From Lentisphaerota bacterium (GTDB lineage Bacteria > Verrucomicrobiota > Lentisphaeria > Victivallales > Victivallaceae): a stretch of DNA of 64,000 nt. The DNA is taken from NCBI GenBank assembly GCA_015061615.1, contig SUWE01000001.1:1-64000 (forward strand), in the 5' to 3' direction. Within the stretch, counting starts at the first letter, position 1. Each line of letters starts with the position of its first letter. This document shows positions 49,476 to 57,729 of this stretch, in pieces. Below the pieces are notes generated by a model. It searched no databases. It saw nothing but the letters and a program-made list of their open reading frames with translations, and had not been told where the DNA came from. The position numbers and the translations under genes were made by a program.

Positions 49476-50342
49476 TTACGCTTTGTTTGCAGAGCCGAAG
49501 AATTTGATTTTCTGACGGATGACTTCGCGCATCGCATTATCCGGTGCCGGACGCAGAATACACGGCCATGCCGCCATGTGCGGCTGTTTCTGCAATTCGG
49601 CAAGCATGTTGCTGTTCCAGGCGTTGAGCAATTCGGAATAAATATTGATTTTGCAGATACCGTTGGCAATAGCTTCAGCAAGTTGATCTTCAGGAGTTCC
49701 CGAACCGCCGTGAAGGACCAGCGGGACATCACTTGCCGCAGTGATTTTCTGCAAACGGTCAATATCCAGTTTCGGAGCTTTGATATATACTCCGTGTGCT
49801 GTTCCGATGGAAACCGCAAGGGCATCGACTTTGGTGCGCTCCACAAATTCTGCGACCTTGTCCGGTTCGGTAAGTGCATCTTCAGCATTGGGATCGCTTT
49901 CGCCCACTCCGGAGCCGACCCAACCGTTGCCGACATGACCGAGTTCCGCTTCAAGAGTTATTCCTTTGGGCAGAACGATGCCTGCCGCTTCGGAGGTGAG
50001 TTTGATATTTTCTTCAAACGGCAGCGCGGAAGCATCCAGCATTACAGAAGAAAATCCGTTGTCTGCCGCCTGTTTTATTTTGTCGACAGTCAATGCGTGG
50101 TCGAGGTGGATGCAGACGGGAACTTTGACCTTTTCTGCCGCAAGACGGGTAAGGGCGATCCAGTAGTCGAAGCGCGCGCCTTCCAAATCCGGAGCGAGAG
50201 CGCCGAGGATGACGGGAGAGTTGAGATTTTCCGCCTCTTCAACGACCGCGCGTATCATTTCGAGATCGGACACATCAAACATACCGATGGCATATTTTCT
50301 TTTTCTTGCATCGGCGAGCATTTCTTTCATATTTACAAGCAT
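49476..50342 (-). CDS. Class II fructose/tagatose-bisphosphate-type aldolase
   Basis: A 288-aa zinc aldolase. CIHLDHALTVDKI (zinc His plus Asp), LEAELGHVG, GTAHGVY (zinc His), PLVLHGGSGTPEDQL (zinc His) and KINIYSELL follow the FbaA/GatY/KbaY pattern. The reaction splits a ketose (bis)phosphate to dihydroxyacetone phosphate and an aldehyde. A very strong ribosome binding site (AGGAGGT) fixes the start. The residue FDYW and context with sugar-degrading genes suggest a catabolic role, but fructose, tagatose and other ketose phosphates cannot be told apart. Confidence 0.85.
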   Translation of the reverse strand: MLVNMKEMLADARKRKYAIGMFDVSDLEMIRAVVEEAENLNSPVILGALAPDLEGARFDYWIALTRLAAEKVKVPVCIHLDHALTVDKIKQAADNGFSSVMLDASALPFEENIKLTSEAAGIVLPKGITLEAELGHVGNGWVGSGVGESDPNAEDALTEPDKVAEFVERTKVDALAVSIGTAHGVYIKAPKLDIDRLQKITAASDVPLVLHGGSGTPEDQLAEAIANGICKINIYSELLNAWNSNMLAELQKQPHMAAWPCILRPAPDNAMREVIRQKIKFFGSANKA

Positions 50343-50377
50343 GATCTACCTCCTGTTCAAGATTGCTGTTCTGTGTA

Positions 50378-50383
50378 TAATAT
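50378..50383 (-). promoter_or_regulatory. -10 box of the aldolase gene
   Basis: Minus-strand TATATT at 50378-50383 lies ~35 nt before the start; the best -35 at 17 bp is the poor TGGCAA. Weak -35 plus the direct repeats upstream suggest control by an activator. Confidence 0.4.
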
Positions 50384-50420
50384 ATCACTCAACGGACGTT
50401 TTTGCCAGTTTTTTGTTTCT

Positions 50421-50461
50421 GGAATCACTTTACCATATTTTTGCATTCTTGGAATCACTTT
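50421..50461. promoter_or_regulatory. Direct-repeat operator between aldolase and esterase genes
   Basis: GGAATCACTTT occurs at 50421-50431 and again at 50451-50461, each preceded by TCT or TCTT, exactly 30 bp (about three helical turns) apart. It lies between divergent promoters; direct repeats on one face of the helix suit an AraC-type regulator. Confidence 0.55.
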
Positions 50462-50475
50462 CCTTTGTTTTTATA

Positions 50476-50504
50476 TTGACAAAGCAATTTGAATGTGCTA
50501 TCTT
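50476..50504 (+). promoter_or_regulatory. Promoter of the CE7 esterase gene
   Basis: TTGACA (50476-50481), 17 bp and TATCTT (50499-50504). The predicted leader is ~240 nt and contains a dispersed repeat copy (50521-50590); the rest of it is GC-rich without a clear gene. Confidence 0.65.
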
Positions 50505-50520
50505 AAAATCAGAGTATCTT

Positions 50521-50590
50521 GAGGCAATTTCAAAAGTTCTCAAAAACTCTTGAAAATTCCCGTTGCGATCTGAAACTGGGGCGTTTTCGG
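50521..50590 (+). repeat. Copy of a dispersed repeat (half of the MITE-like element)
   Basis: Begins GAGGCAATTTCAAAA and, without gaps over 70 bp, matches the complement of 58714-58783 at roughly 80% or better (shared TTGAAAAT, TGCGATCT and GCGTTTTCGG). It lies in the untranslated leader of the esterase gene. Confidence 0.75.
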
Positions 50591-50751
50591 GCGTTACCGC
50601 TTTGGGTAGCGCCCCTTGTCCCGCCATAGCCCGAAGGGCGACGGCGGATCAAACTGCCAGCTTTCATCTCCTCAACGGTCTCTTTTCAATCTTTTTTTGA
50701 TTGACTTTTGCAATCACCTCATCTTCAAAAGAAAAAAAGGAGAGTATCTTT

Positions 50752-52020
50752 ATGAAAATCAAAAAAATGTTTATCTTTGCCGTGCTTTTTGCGGTACTGG
50801 CAGCGATGCCGCTTTGGGCGGTGGACAAAATGACCTTTTCCCATGACCGGAAACTGCCGGTGTACAAGTGCGGAGAAAAAGCTGTGCTTGCTTTGAGCGC
50901 CTGGGAAAAAGGAAAACTTGTTTCTTCCGGGGAATACAAGGTCGAATTTCTTTTCTGCGGAAAAAAATCAATCAAAACTGTTCCCGTTGATTTTTCCAAA
51001 GGAAATCCTGTAAAACTTGAGTGTACTTTGAATGAGCCGGGGTTTGTCCTCATGCGCGTCCGTGATAAAAATAACGGATCGTTTCAGGTCAATAAAAAGA
51101 CGATCCTTGCCGGTGCAGCGTTTGAACCCGAAAAAATCCGCAAAAGTTACGATATGCCTGCCGACTTTATGGCTTTCTGGGAAAACAACCGCCGGCTTCT
51201 TGAAAAAGAAGAGTTGAAACTCATTGAAAACAAAAAGTTTTCCACTGATCAGTATATCGCTTACAATATTTCCCTGAAAAGTTTCAACGACCACGTCATT
51301 TCCGGATATCTGACCGTCCCCCGCAAAAAGGGTAAATATCCTGCTTTTGTCACGGTTCCCGGAGCCGGTCCGGGAATCAGTTCCCCCTCCGGTTACGCAA
51401 AAATGAATGTCATCACTCTTGCGGTTAATGTCCTGAACTTTCCCACGGCTGATAATTCCGCTGAACAGAAGGCGCGTTACATTCAATATGCCAAAGGTGT
51501 TGCCTACTCCCATCGCGGTGCAGGAAATCGCGACACTTATTTTTTCCGCAATGTTTATTCCGCCATTGACCGTATGATAAATTATGTTGCTTCCCTTGAG
51601 GAGTTTGACGGCAAACACATGGTCATCGACGGCAGCAGTCAGGGCGGAGGTTCGGCGCTTATCCTTGCCGGATTGAACAAAAATATCACCGCATTGGCGG
51701 CAAATGTTCCGGCGCTGTGCGACCACGGCGGCTACAAAGCCGGCAGAGCCCCCGGATGGCCGAATCTTGCCAGCCGTCCTGATGTGGATAAGTTTGCTCC
51801 TTACTTTGATGCGGCAAACTTCGCATCTCTGATAAAAGTTCCGGCATTTGTCAGCTGCGGATTTATTGATACTACCTGTTCTCCCTCATCGGTCTATGCT
51901 GCATTCAACGAGCTTAAAGGCGAAAAAGAGATGTATCACATGCCGCTTGAAGGTCACACCGTGACCGGCGGATACAGCAGAGCCAAATCCGCCTTTGTAA
52001 AGAAACATTTGGGGATTTGA
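50752..52020 (+). CDS. Secreted CE7-type acetyl esterase (AXE1-like)
   Basis: A 422-aa alpha/beta hydrolase with a signal peptide (FIFAVLFAVLAAMPLWA). An N-terminal ~130-residue beta-sandwich precedes the AXE1/cephalosporin-C-deacetylase core. VTVPGAGPGISSP carries the oxyanion region, IDGSSQGGGSALI the nucleophile Ser, CGFIDTTCSPSS the Asp and PLEGHTVTGG the His. Such enzymes remove acetyl groups from xylan-type oligosaccharides, here in the periplasm. The start has AAAAGGAGA 8 nt upstream. It ends 1 nt from the convergent oxidoreductase gene, with no room for a separate terminator. Confidence 0.87.
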   Translation: MKIKKMFIFAVLFAVLAAMPLWAVDKMTFSHDRKLPVYKCGEKAVLALSAWEKGKLVSSGEYKVEFLFCGKKSIKTVPVDFSKGNPVKLECTLNEPGFVLMRVRDKNNGSFQVNKKTILAGAAFEPEKIRKSYDMPADFMAFWENNRRLLEKEELKLIENKKFSTDQYIAYNISLKSFNDHVISGYLTVPRKKGKYPAFVTVPGAGPGISSPSGYAKMNVITLAVNVLNFPTADNSAEQKARYIQYAKGVAYSHRGAGNRDTYFFRNVYSAIDRMINYVASLEEFDGKHMVIDGSSQGGGSALILAGLNKNITALAANVPALCDHGGYKAGRAPGWPNLASRPDVDKFAPYFDAANFASLIKVPAFVSCGFIDTTCSPSSVYAAFNELKGEKEMYHMPLEGHTVTGGYSRAKSAFVKKHLGI

Positions 52021-52021
52021 A

Positions 52022-53026
52022 TTATAATTCGATCCAATCGCCGCCGCTGGCTGCACTTTCACAGATCGCAAAACATGCTTTGTGGGAGTTGACCGCCGAG
52101 GCGGCGTTGTGTTCGGAATCTCTGTCTTCTTTCAGACAGTTTACAAAGTGTGTAACTATTGCGGGGAAGGGGTGATCGTAAACATCGCCGCTCTTTTTTA
52201 CTCCCGTGTCGACTTGAAAGAAATCTTTCTGTTCCCTGAAACGCTTCAAAAAGAATCTGTCATTGATGATTGAACCGTTTTCGCCGATAATGCTGAGATT
52301 GGCGGTGTAGGGAACAAATCCGGCAAGTGTGCAGGAAAATACTCCTTTTGCGCCGTTGGCAAAGCGTATTTGTGCCGTTTCTACGGCAGGGTAGTCATAC
52401 CATGAACCGGTTTGCAGACTTTCCCCCCTTACGGCGATAATGTCACTGCCGAGGACAAAACGGGCAAGGTCAACGCTGTGACAGCCGCCGAGGACGAAGG
52501 CGCCGCCGGAGCGTTTACCTTCCTTCATCCAGCCGTTGCGTTCCCTGCCGAACCAGTAATCAACATTGGCAAGCAGAATATTGCCGAGTTCACCTTCGGC
52601 AATCAATCGTTTCTGCATGATGCTCAACGGATTGAAGCGCAGCACCAGTCCCATTACGGTTTTGGTATGATATTCATTGATGACATTTATCAAGTCATCA
52701 AGTTCATTTGAAGATATTGCCGCCGGTTTTTCAAGAAAAATCTGTTTGCCTGCCTTCGCCGCCAGCATCGCTTCTTTTGCATGAAGGTCGTTGGGGGTAC
52801 AGATGGAAACTATATCGACGCGGTCATCGCTCAACAGAGCTTCCAAATCAGGGTAAACGGTTGCGTTATCAAGCTGAAATTCTGCGATTTTCGCCTGTAC
52901 ACTTTCAGTTCTGCGACTGCCGAGTCCTATAAATTCACAATCTCTGTTTTTAAGATAAGCCGCAATATGACCGCTTGCTACCCAGCCGCATCCCCATACG
53001 GCACAACCGAATTTTCCGTTACGCAT
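52022..53026 (-). CDS. Gfo/Idh/MocA-family oxidoreductase
   Basis: A 334-aa NAD(P)-dependent dehydrogenase. The Rossmann motif (FGCAVWGCGWVASGHIAAYL), the conserved EKPAAIS after VDIVSICTPNDLHAKEAMLA, and the C-terminal beta-sheet domain with GGCHSVDLARF (the catalytic-region His) are visible. Family members oxidise sugars, inositols or sugar acids. It has its own promoter, whose -35 lies in a repeat. Position beside GH127, aldolase and esterase genes suggests sugar catabolism; the substrate is open. Confidence 0.88.
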   Translation of the reverse strand: MRNGKFGCAVWGCGWVASGHIAAYLKNRDCEFIGLGSRRTESVQAKIAEFQLDNATVYPDLEALLSDDRVDIVSICTPNDLHAKEAMLAAKAGKQIFLEKPAAISSNELDDLINVINEYHTKTVMGLVLRFNPLSIMQKRLIAEGELGNILLANVDYWFGRERNGWMKEGKRSGGAFVLGGCHSVDLARFVLGSDIIAVRGESLQTGSWYDYPAVETAQIRFANGAKGVFSCTLAGFVPYTANLSIIGENGSIINDRFFLKRFREQKDFFQVDTGVKKSGDVYDHPFPAIVTHFVNCLKEDRDSEHNAASAVNSHKACFAICESAASGGDWIEL

Positions 53027-53070
53027 GGTATATTCCCTTTCCGGATAAGATTTACCTGTTCACACCGGAT

Positions 53071-53099
53071 AATATACTGCACCAAAAAGATAATTTCAA
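53071..53099 (-). promoter_or_regulatory. Promoter of the Gfo/Idh/MocA gene
   Basis: Minus-strand TTGAAA (53094-53099), 17 bp and TATATT (53071-53076). The -35 box is formed by the end of the palindromic repeat 53092-53134. Confidence 0.65.
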
Positions 53100-53134
53100 A
53101 AGCTCTCAAAATAATTTTGAAAACTTTTGAAATT
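53092..53134. repeat. Short palindromic relative of the MITE-like repeat
   Basis: AATTTCAAAAG (53092-53102) and CTTTTGAAATT (53124-53134) are perfect complements, and the centre TCAAAATAATTTTGA is itself palindromic. The arms match the terminal sequence of the 58619-58783 element. Confidence 0.65.
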
Positions 53135-53140
53135 CAGGCA

Positions 53141-53190
53141 AAAAAAGAAACGGGGCGGCGGCTCCGGGGAGAAGCCTTGATGCCGCCCCG
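53141..53190 (-). terminator. Intrinsic terminator of the arginine acid-resistance operon
   Basis: On the minus strand a CGGGGCGGC/GCCGCCCCG stem (arms 53182-53190 and 53151-53159) is followed by TTTCTTTTTTT. It lies just past the decarboxylase stop. Confidence 0.9.
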
Positions 53191-53203
53191 TGGGTGTGGG
53201 GGG

Positions 53204-55480
53204 CTACTCGATTATGCAAGGGACATGATAGACTCCGTCGATCACGGTCGCTCCTTCTGTGACATGTTCAAAACCGGGGAATTGTTTATCCCATGTTTCA
53301 AGAGAGTGCAAATAGGCGATATGCGGATTTTCTCCGTGTCCGAAACGTTCACCTGACATTACCATCGGGATCCCCGGCGGATAGGGGATCACCGCATTTG
53401 CCGCTACCCTTCCGGCAAGTTTTTCCACGGGGATAAGTTCTGTTTTTCCTTTTACACTCAGCATATACGCCTGACGCGGAGTCATCGCCTGTTTGGGCAG
53501 AGTTTCAAACGCATCATTCAAGCGTGCATCCGGGCGGAAGGTTTTAAGGTGTTCAAACATCTCTTCACCCAGATCACGTATTCCGGTCTTTCCGTAACGT
53601 TCCGGCGCAAGAGCAGCAGTCTCCGGAAGAACTTCTGAAACCGGATCATTGTTGTCATAATGTTTTTTGAAACGGAGCAGGGCGTTGAGTAAAGTAACCC
53701 ACTTTCCGCGTGTGATCCCGATGGAAAAGAGGAACATCAACTGGAAATCGGTTGTCCTTGTCGGAACGATTCCTGCATTATATATGAAATTTGAGACCAG
53801 GGCCGCGGGGACTCCGCTGTCAAGGATATCTCCGTCATCTCCCATTCCCGGAGCAAGAATACTCACCTTGATCGGGTCGAGCATTACCCAGCTTTTTTCC
53901 GGCAGATTTTCAAATCCGTGCCAAGTCTCATTCGGGCGCAGCTGCCAGCAGCGTTGATCTTTTATCAGCAATTCCGGGGGAGCAGAGGCAAAGCTGTATG
54001 TTTTCCCTGATTCATGATCGGTAACTTCCTGAGGGTTCCACACCTGAAAGAACCATGAATTTTTCCGGGCAAACTCCTGTTGAAGTTTCGCCATTGCCTG
54101 ACGGAAATCGACCGCTTCTTCGATCACCTGCCGGGTAAGTGCCGGACCGTTATCTGCCATCATCTTTACTGCAACGTCATTTGAACCGCAAATCGCATAT
54201 AACGGAGAGGTCGAGGCGTTGAGCATATATCCCTGATTCAGCTGTTCAAAGGAAACGGGACTTTTGCCGTTGCGCATGTGGATAAAACTTGCCTGTGAAA
54301 GTGCGGCGAGCAGTTTATGTGTGGAGTGGGTCGCAAAGACTGTTGCTCCCCGGTGATCGTCCGGATTGCCGCGCATGGCATAGTGATTTTCATAAAGTCT
54401 GTTGAATCTGGCATAAGCGTACCATGCTTCATCAAAGTGGAGCCGGTCACACGATTCGGCAAGCAGTTTTTCCGCTTTAGCCGCATTGTAACACAATCCG
54501 TCATAGGTACAGTTGGTGACAACTGCGTATGCGCGGTGATTGCCGGAAATTTTCAGCGGACAATCGGCGATCTTGCGGTTTATTGCGCCGTGACTCATTT
54601 CCTGCGGTAAAATCGGACCGATTATCCCGTAGCGGTTGCGGGTGGGCTTCATATAGATCGGAACCGCTCCGGTATTGATAAGTCCCTGTTCAATGGATTT
54701 GTGACAGTTGCGGTCGCAGATGGCAAGATCTCCTTCGGAAAGTACTGCCTGCATTATCGAACGGTTTGAGCCGGAAGTTCCGACGATTCCGGAAAATGCG
54801 ATATGGGAGCCGAAAACTTTTGCGGCAAGTTTTTCACTTTCGCCGAATGCTCCGGTGTGGTCGAGCAGAGAGCCGATGCTTGAGCGTTCTATGCCGGTAT
54901 CGGTGCGGAAAAGATTTTCACCGTAAAAGTCGTAGAAACTTTTGCCGGCCGGGGATTTGGTGAATCCTCTGCCGCCCTGATGTCCCGGTGCCGCCCATGA
55001 GTATTCGTGATTGTGTTCATTGTAGTCCAGTATTGCCTGCATCAATGGCGGCATGAGCTTGCTGCGGTAACGGGCAACTGCGGCGGAGATACGTCCGGCG
55101 ATGAAGGCTGGGGAATCTTCAAAGATCCAGATGAATTCTGTTGAGTTGCTCATCAATTCAATGGATATGTTGTGAGTTGCATTTTCCCTGTCCGCGAGCA
55201 TGAAAAGCGGGATTTCAGCCTGCCATTGCCGGATAAGTTTTATCAGCAGTTTCATTTCCGGCGGCGGCGGGAGTTCCGGAGAAAGGTCAACTGCCATCAA
55301 CACCGCGCAGATATCCATATCCGTTGATGCAAGCGGCATTGCTTCGGAGTACGATGCGGTACGGACAACGGTACATTCATCTTCTTTGAGAAAATTGCAG
55401 AGGTTGTCCAGAGCGTAGCTCATCACTTCGCTTTCACTGACAGCGGGATCTTCGACGATCATGATTTTTTTCCGATTCAT
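53204..55480 (-). CDS. adiA: Arginine decarboxylase, AdiA type
   Basis: A 758-aa fold-type I PLP decarboxylase of the large Orn/Lys/Arg class: N-terminal wing domain (~1-130), PLP core with the lysine in ATHSTHKLLAALSQASFIH, and C-terminal domain (PYPPGIPMVMSGERFG, GFEHVTEG, IDGVYHV). Long segments agree with what I know of E. coli AdiA (SPLYAICGSNDVAVKMM, VDFRQAMAKL, GFENLPEKSWVMLDPIKVSILAPGMG, GIVPTRTTDFQLMFLFSIG), so arginine is the likely substrate. It converts arginine to agmatine with proton consumption. A GGAG ribosome binding site supports the start. It lies 24 nt downstream of the antiporter gene. Confidence 0.93.
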   Translation of the reverse strand: MNRKKIMIVEDPAVSESEVMSYALDNLCNFLKEDECTVVRTASYSEAMPLASTDMDICAVLMAVDLSPELPPPPEMKLLIKLIRQWQAEIPLFMLADRENATHNISIELMSNSTEFIWIFEDSPAFIAGRISAAVARYRSKLMPPLMQAILDYNEHNHEYSWAAPGHQGGRGFTKSPAGKSFYDFYGENLFRTDTGIERSSIGSLLDHTGAFGESEKLAAKVFGSHIAFSGIVGTSGSNRSIMQAVLSEGDLAICDRNCHKSIEQGLINTGAVPIYMKPTRNRYGIIGPILPQEMSHGAINRKIADCPLKISGNHRAYAVVTNCTYDGLCYNAAKAEKLLAESCDRLHFDEAWYAYARFNRLYENHYAMRGNPDDHRGATVFATHSTHKLLAALSQASFIHMRNGKSPVSFEQLNQGYMLNASTSPLYAICGSNDVAVKMMADNGPALTRQVIEEAVDFRQAMAKLQQEFARKNSWFFQVWNPQEVTDHESGKTYSFASAPPELLIKDQRCWQLRPNETWHGFENLPEKSWVMLDPIKVSILAPGMGDDGDILDSGVPAALVSNFIYNAGIVPTRTTDFQLMFLFSIGITRGKWVTLLNALLRFKKHYDNNDPVSEVLPETAALAPERYGKTGIRDLGEEMFEHLKTFRPDARLNDAFETLPKQAMTPRQAYMLSVKGKTELIPVEKLAGRVAANAVIPYPPGIPMVMSGERFGHGENPHIAYLHSLETWDKQFPGFEHVTEGATVIDGVYHVPCIIE

Positions 55481-55504
55481 GCTGAATGCTCCTTTTTTTC
55501 CGGT

Positions 55505-56962
55505 TCAGAGAGTGATTCTGCCATTGATCACTGCGATCATTGAGAATATTGCCACTGCAAAAATCAGTATTGCACAGCCGAGTTCTTTTATGGAAAACGG
55601 TGGTTCTTCCGCGTCGGAGTCTCTTCGCGCCCAAAGGTAGAAGGGAACACCGATTGCGAGAAAGATGAATGCCATTGCCAGATATTTCAAGCCTGCTGCG
55701 TAAATCATCCAGAGGGCGTAGAAACTGCCAGCCAGACCGCAGAGAGAGGCGATTGAAAGTTTTACCGAAGCGTTTGCCGGATATTTTTTTATTGCGCAGA
55801 TCTTCCAGAGATAGAGTGTGCAAGCCAGATATGCAGGCAGGATCATCACACTGGTTATGGAAAGCATTGTGTTCCATGCGTTGTTGGCAAAGTAGACAAG
55901 GATCATTGTCAGCTGCATGATGGCACTGGTGACGAACAGAGAGACATCCGGTGCGCCGTGAGTGTTGACATGGGCAAAAACTCTGGGGAAAGTTCCATCT
56001 TTTGCCGCGGCATAGGGGATTTGTGCGATCATGATAGTGAATGCCAGCCAGCTGGTGAGAAGAGCGATTATTACTCCGAGATTCATCAGCACTCCGCCCC
56101 ATTTTGCGTGTACTGCACTTTGGAGCAGTTCTGCGGTTGATGGATTGCTCAAAGCGGCAAGTTCACCCTGACTTTTGAATCCGAAAGGAAGAATTGAAAG
56201 CAAAACGTAAATTATAAGACAACCGAGAAAACCGATTATTGTGGCACGTCCGACAGAGCGTTGGCTTTCTGCCCCTGAAGATATGACGACCGCACCTTCG
56301 ATACCGATGAATGCCCATAACGTTACCATCATAGTGGATTTTATCTGAGAGAGGAAACTCCCCAGAGGGTGAAGTTTCAATGCCGGTAGAGTTTCAGTAC
56401 CGGACATATCAAGGGTAAACTCTTTCCATTTGAAAACAATGCACATTACGATGATGAACACGGCAAGCGGCAGCAGTTTGCAGATGGTGCCGATGGTGTT
56501 TATTGAAGCCGCCTGATGAGTTCCGCGCAGGACGGCGAAATTCATCAGCCAGATGACGAGTGAACCGCCGATTATCGACCAGAGATTGTTACCTCCGGTG
56601 AAAACTCCGGGGAAGAAGTAATTGAAAGCATCCATGAGCAGTACGGCATAGGCGACGTTGCCGAAAATATTGCAGAGCCAGTAGGACCATGCGATCTGAA
56701 ATCCGGTGAATTTTCCGAATCCCATTCTGGCGTAGGCGTAGATACCGGTTGTGGCATCGGGGCGGACTTCGGAAAGTATCCTGAAGGTACTGGCAAGAAA
56801 CCAAATCCCGATACCGGAAATCACCCACGCAGCGATCACTGCCATTACCGAGGCGCCCTGAGCCATGTTTTGCGGCATACTGAATATACCGCCGCCGATC
56901 ATGGCGCTTACGACGAGAGCGGCAAGAGCCATAGTACCGAGTTTTTTGTTGTTTTGCGACAT
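55505..56962 (-). CDS. APC-family arginine/agmatine (or ornithine) antiporter
   Basis: A 485-aa transporter with about 12 hydrophobic helices. The N-terminal MIGGGIFSMPQNMA holds the APC substrate-binding G-S/G motif, and TLWAFIGIEGAVVIS corresponds to the central helix 6 with its conserved aromatic residue. It resembles ArcD/AaxC more than E. coli AdiC. With the adjacent decarboxylase it would import arginine and export agmatine. The ATG at 56962 follows AGGAAAGGA; the frame continues 12 codons upstream without support. Confidence 0.9.
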   Translation of the reverse strand: MSQNNKKLGTMALAALVVSAMIGGGIFSMPQNMAQGASVMAVIAAWVISGIGIWFLASTFRILSEVRPDATTGIYAYARMGFGKFTGFQIAWSYWLCNIFGNVAYAVLLMDAFNYFFPGVFTGGNNLWSIIGGSLVIWLMNFAVLRGTHQAASINTIGTICKLLPLAVFIIVMCIVFKWKEFTLDMSGTETLPALKLHPLGSFLSQIKSTMMVTLWAFIGIEGAVVISSGAESQRSVGRATIIGFLGCLIIYVLLSILPFGFKSQGELAALSNPSTAELLQSAVHAKWGGVLMNLGVIIALLTSWLAFTIMIAQIPYAAAKDGTFPRVFAHVNTHGAPDVSLFVTSAIMQLTMILVYFANNAWNTMLSITSVMILPAYLACTLYLWKICAIKKYPANASVKLSIASLCGLAGSFYALWMIYAAGLKYLAMAFIFLAIGVPFYLWARRDSDAEEPPFSIKELGCAILIFAVAIFSMIAVINGRITL

Positions 56963-56976
56963 ATTTTTTTCCTTTC

Positions 56977-57444
56977 CTATGAGAGCAGTTGTATGCACTC
57001 TGTTCTGCCGTATTCTCTGGCGAAATCCAGAGCGTTTTTTCCCCGGATATCGGTTTGATCAGGATCAGCTCCGAGCTGGAGCAGTTTTTTTACAAGATCA
57101 GCTTTCCCTCTGAGTGCCGCAAACATCAGGGGGGAACGGTTTGCGAAGTCACTTAAAGTTATATCGGCACCGTGTTCAATAAGGAGCCCTGTTGCAGTTT
57201 TGTTGTCGTAATATATACTGTATATCAATGGAGTCCAGCCGTCCGGCTCATCCTGATGATCTATCGGGGTACCGTCAAGGAGCAGTTTAAGCATTTCCTG
57301 ATTGTCGCCGCGTAAAACAGCCATGCAGAGTTTTGCTCCGTTGACTGCTCCGGGTGGAGCGGAAATATTATCCATTCCGTAATTCCTGGCGGCAAGAATA
57401 GTTGCCAGCGGCAGGCGCTTGAGTTTATCCAGTGCGATATCCAT
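56977..57444 (-). CDS. Ankyrin-repeat protein
   Basis: A 155-aa protein built from about four ankyrin repeats (GDNQEMLKLLLDGTPIDHQDE, DGWTPLIYSIYYDNKTATGLLIEHGAD, RSPLMFAALRGKADLVKKLLQLGAD, KNALDFAREYGRTECIQLL). It has no signal peptide, so it is probably cytoplasmic. GGAG precedes the ATG by 10 nt. It starts the minus-strand operon with the antiporter and decarboxylase, only 14 nt upstream of the antiporter, which suggests a regulator or partner of the acid-resistance pair; the direct function is unknown. Confidence 0.85.
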   Translation of the reverse strand: MDIALDKLKRLPLATILAARNYGMDNISAPPGAVNGAKLCMAVLRGDNQEMLKLLLDGTPIDHQDEPDGWTPLIYSIYYDNKTATGLLIEHGADITLSDFANRSPLMFAALRGKADLVKKLLQLGADPDQTDIRGKNALDFAREYGRTECIQLLS

Positions 57445-57683
57445 ATCGTTTTTTCTCCGTTGAAAGTTATTCTGACATACATTATAAGTCGATGACAGAA
57501 TAAAACAACCGGTAAATTTAAGAAAAATAAAAAATTTTCAGAAATAAAATTCATATATTGCAGCGGTTATATTATCAGAAAAGGTTTTTTTGACTTTTTA
57601 TTCTGCGGCGGCTTGAAAAAATCACATAGAGGAGTTACATTATAAGAATTGCACGGTATTCCGGGCCCCAATTGTTTTGTGGC

Positions 57684-57711
57684 TTGACACCCGGAGTACC
57701 ATAAATAACAT
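57684..57711 (+). promoter_or_regulatory. Promoter of rpsD
   Basis: TTGACA (57684-57689) with TAACAT at 16 bp (57706-57711). It is close to the start, giving a leader of roughly 12 nt. Confidence 0.55.
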
Positions 57712-57729
57712 AATAGAAAGGGATTGGTT

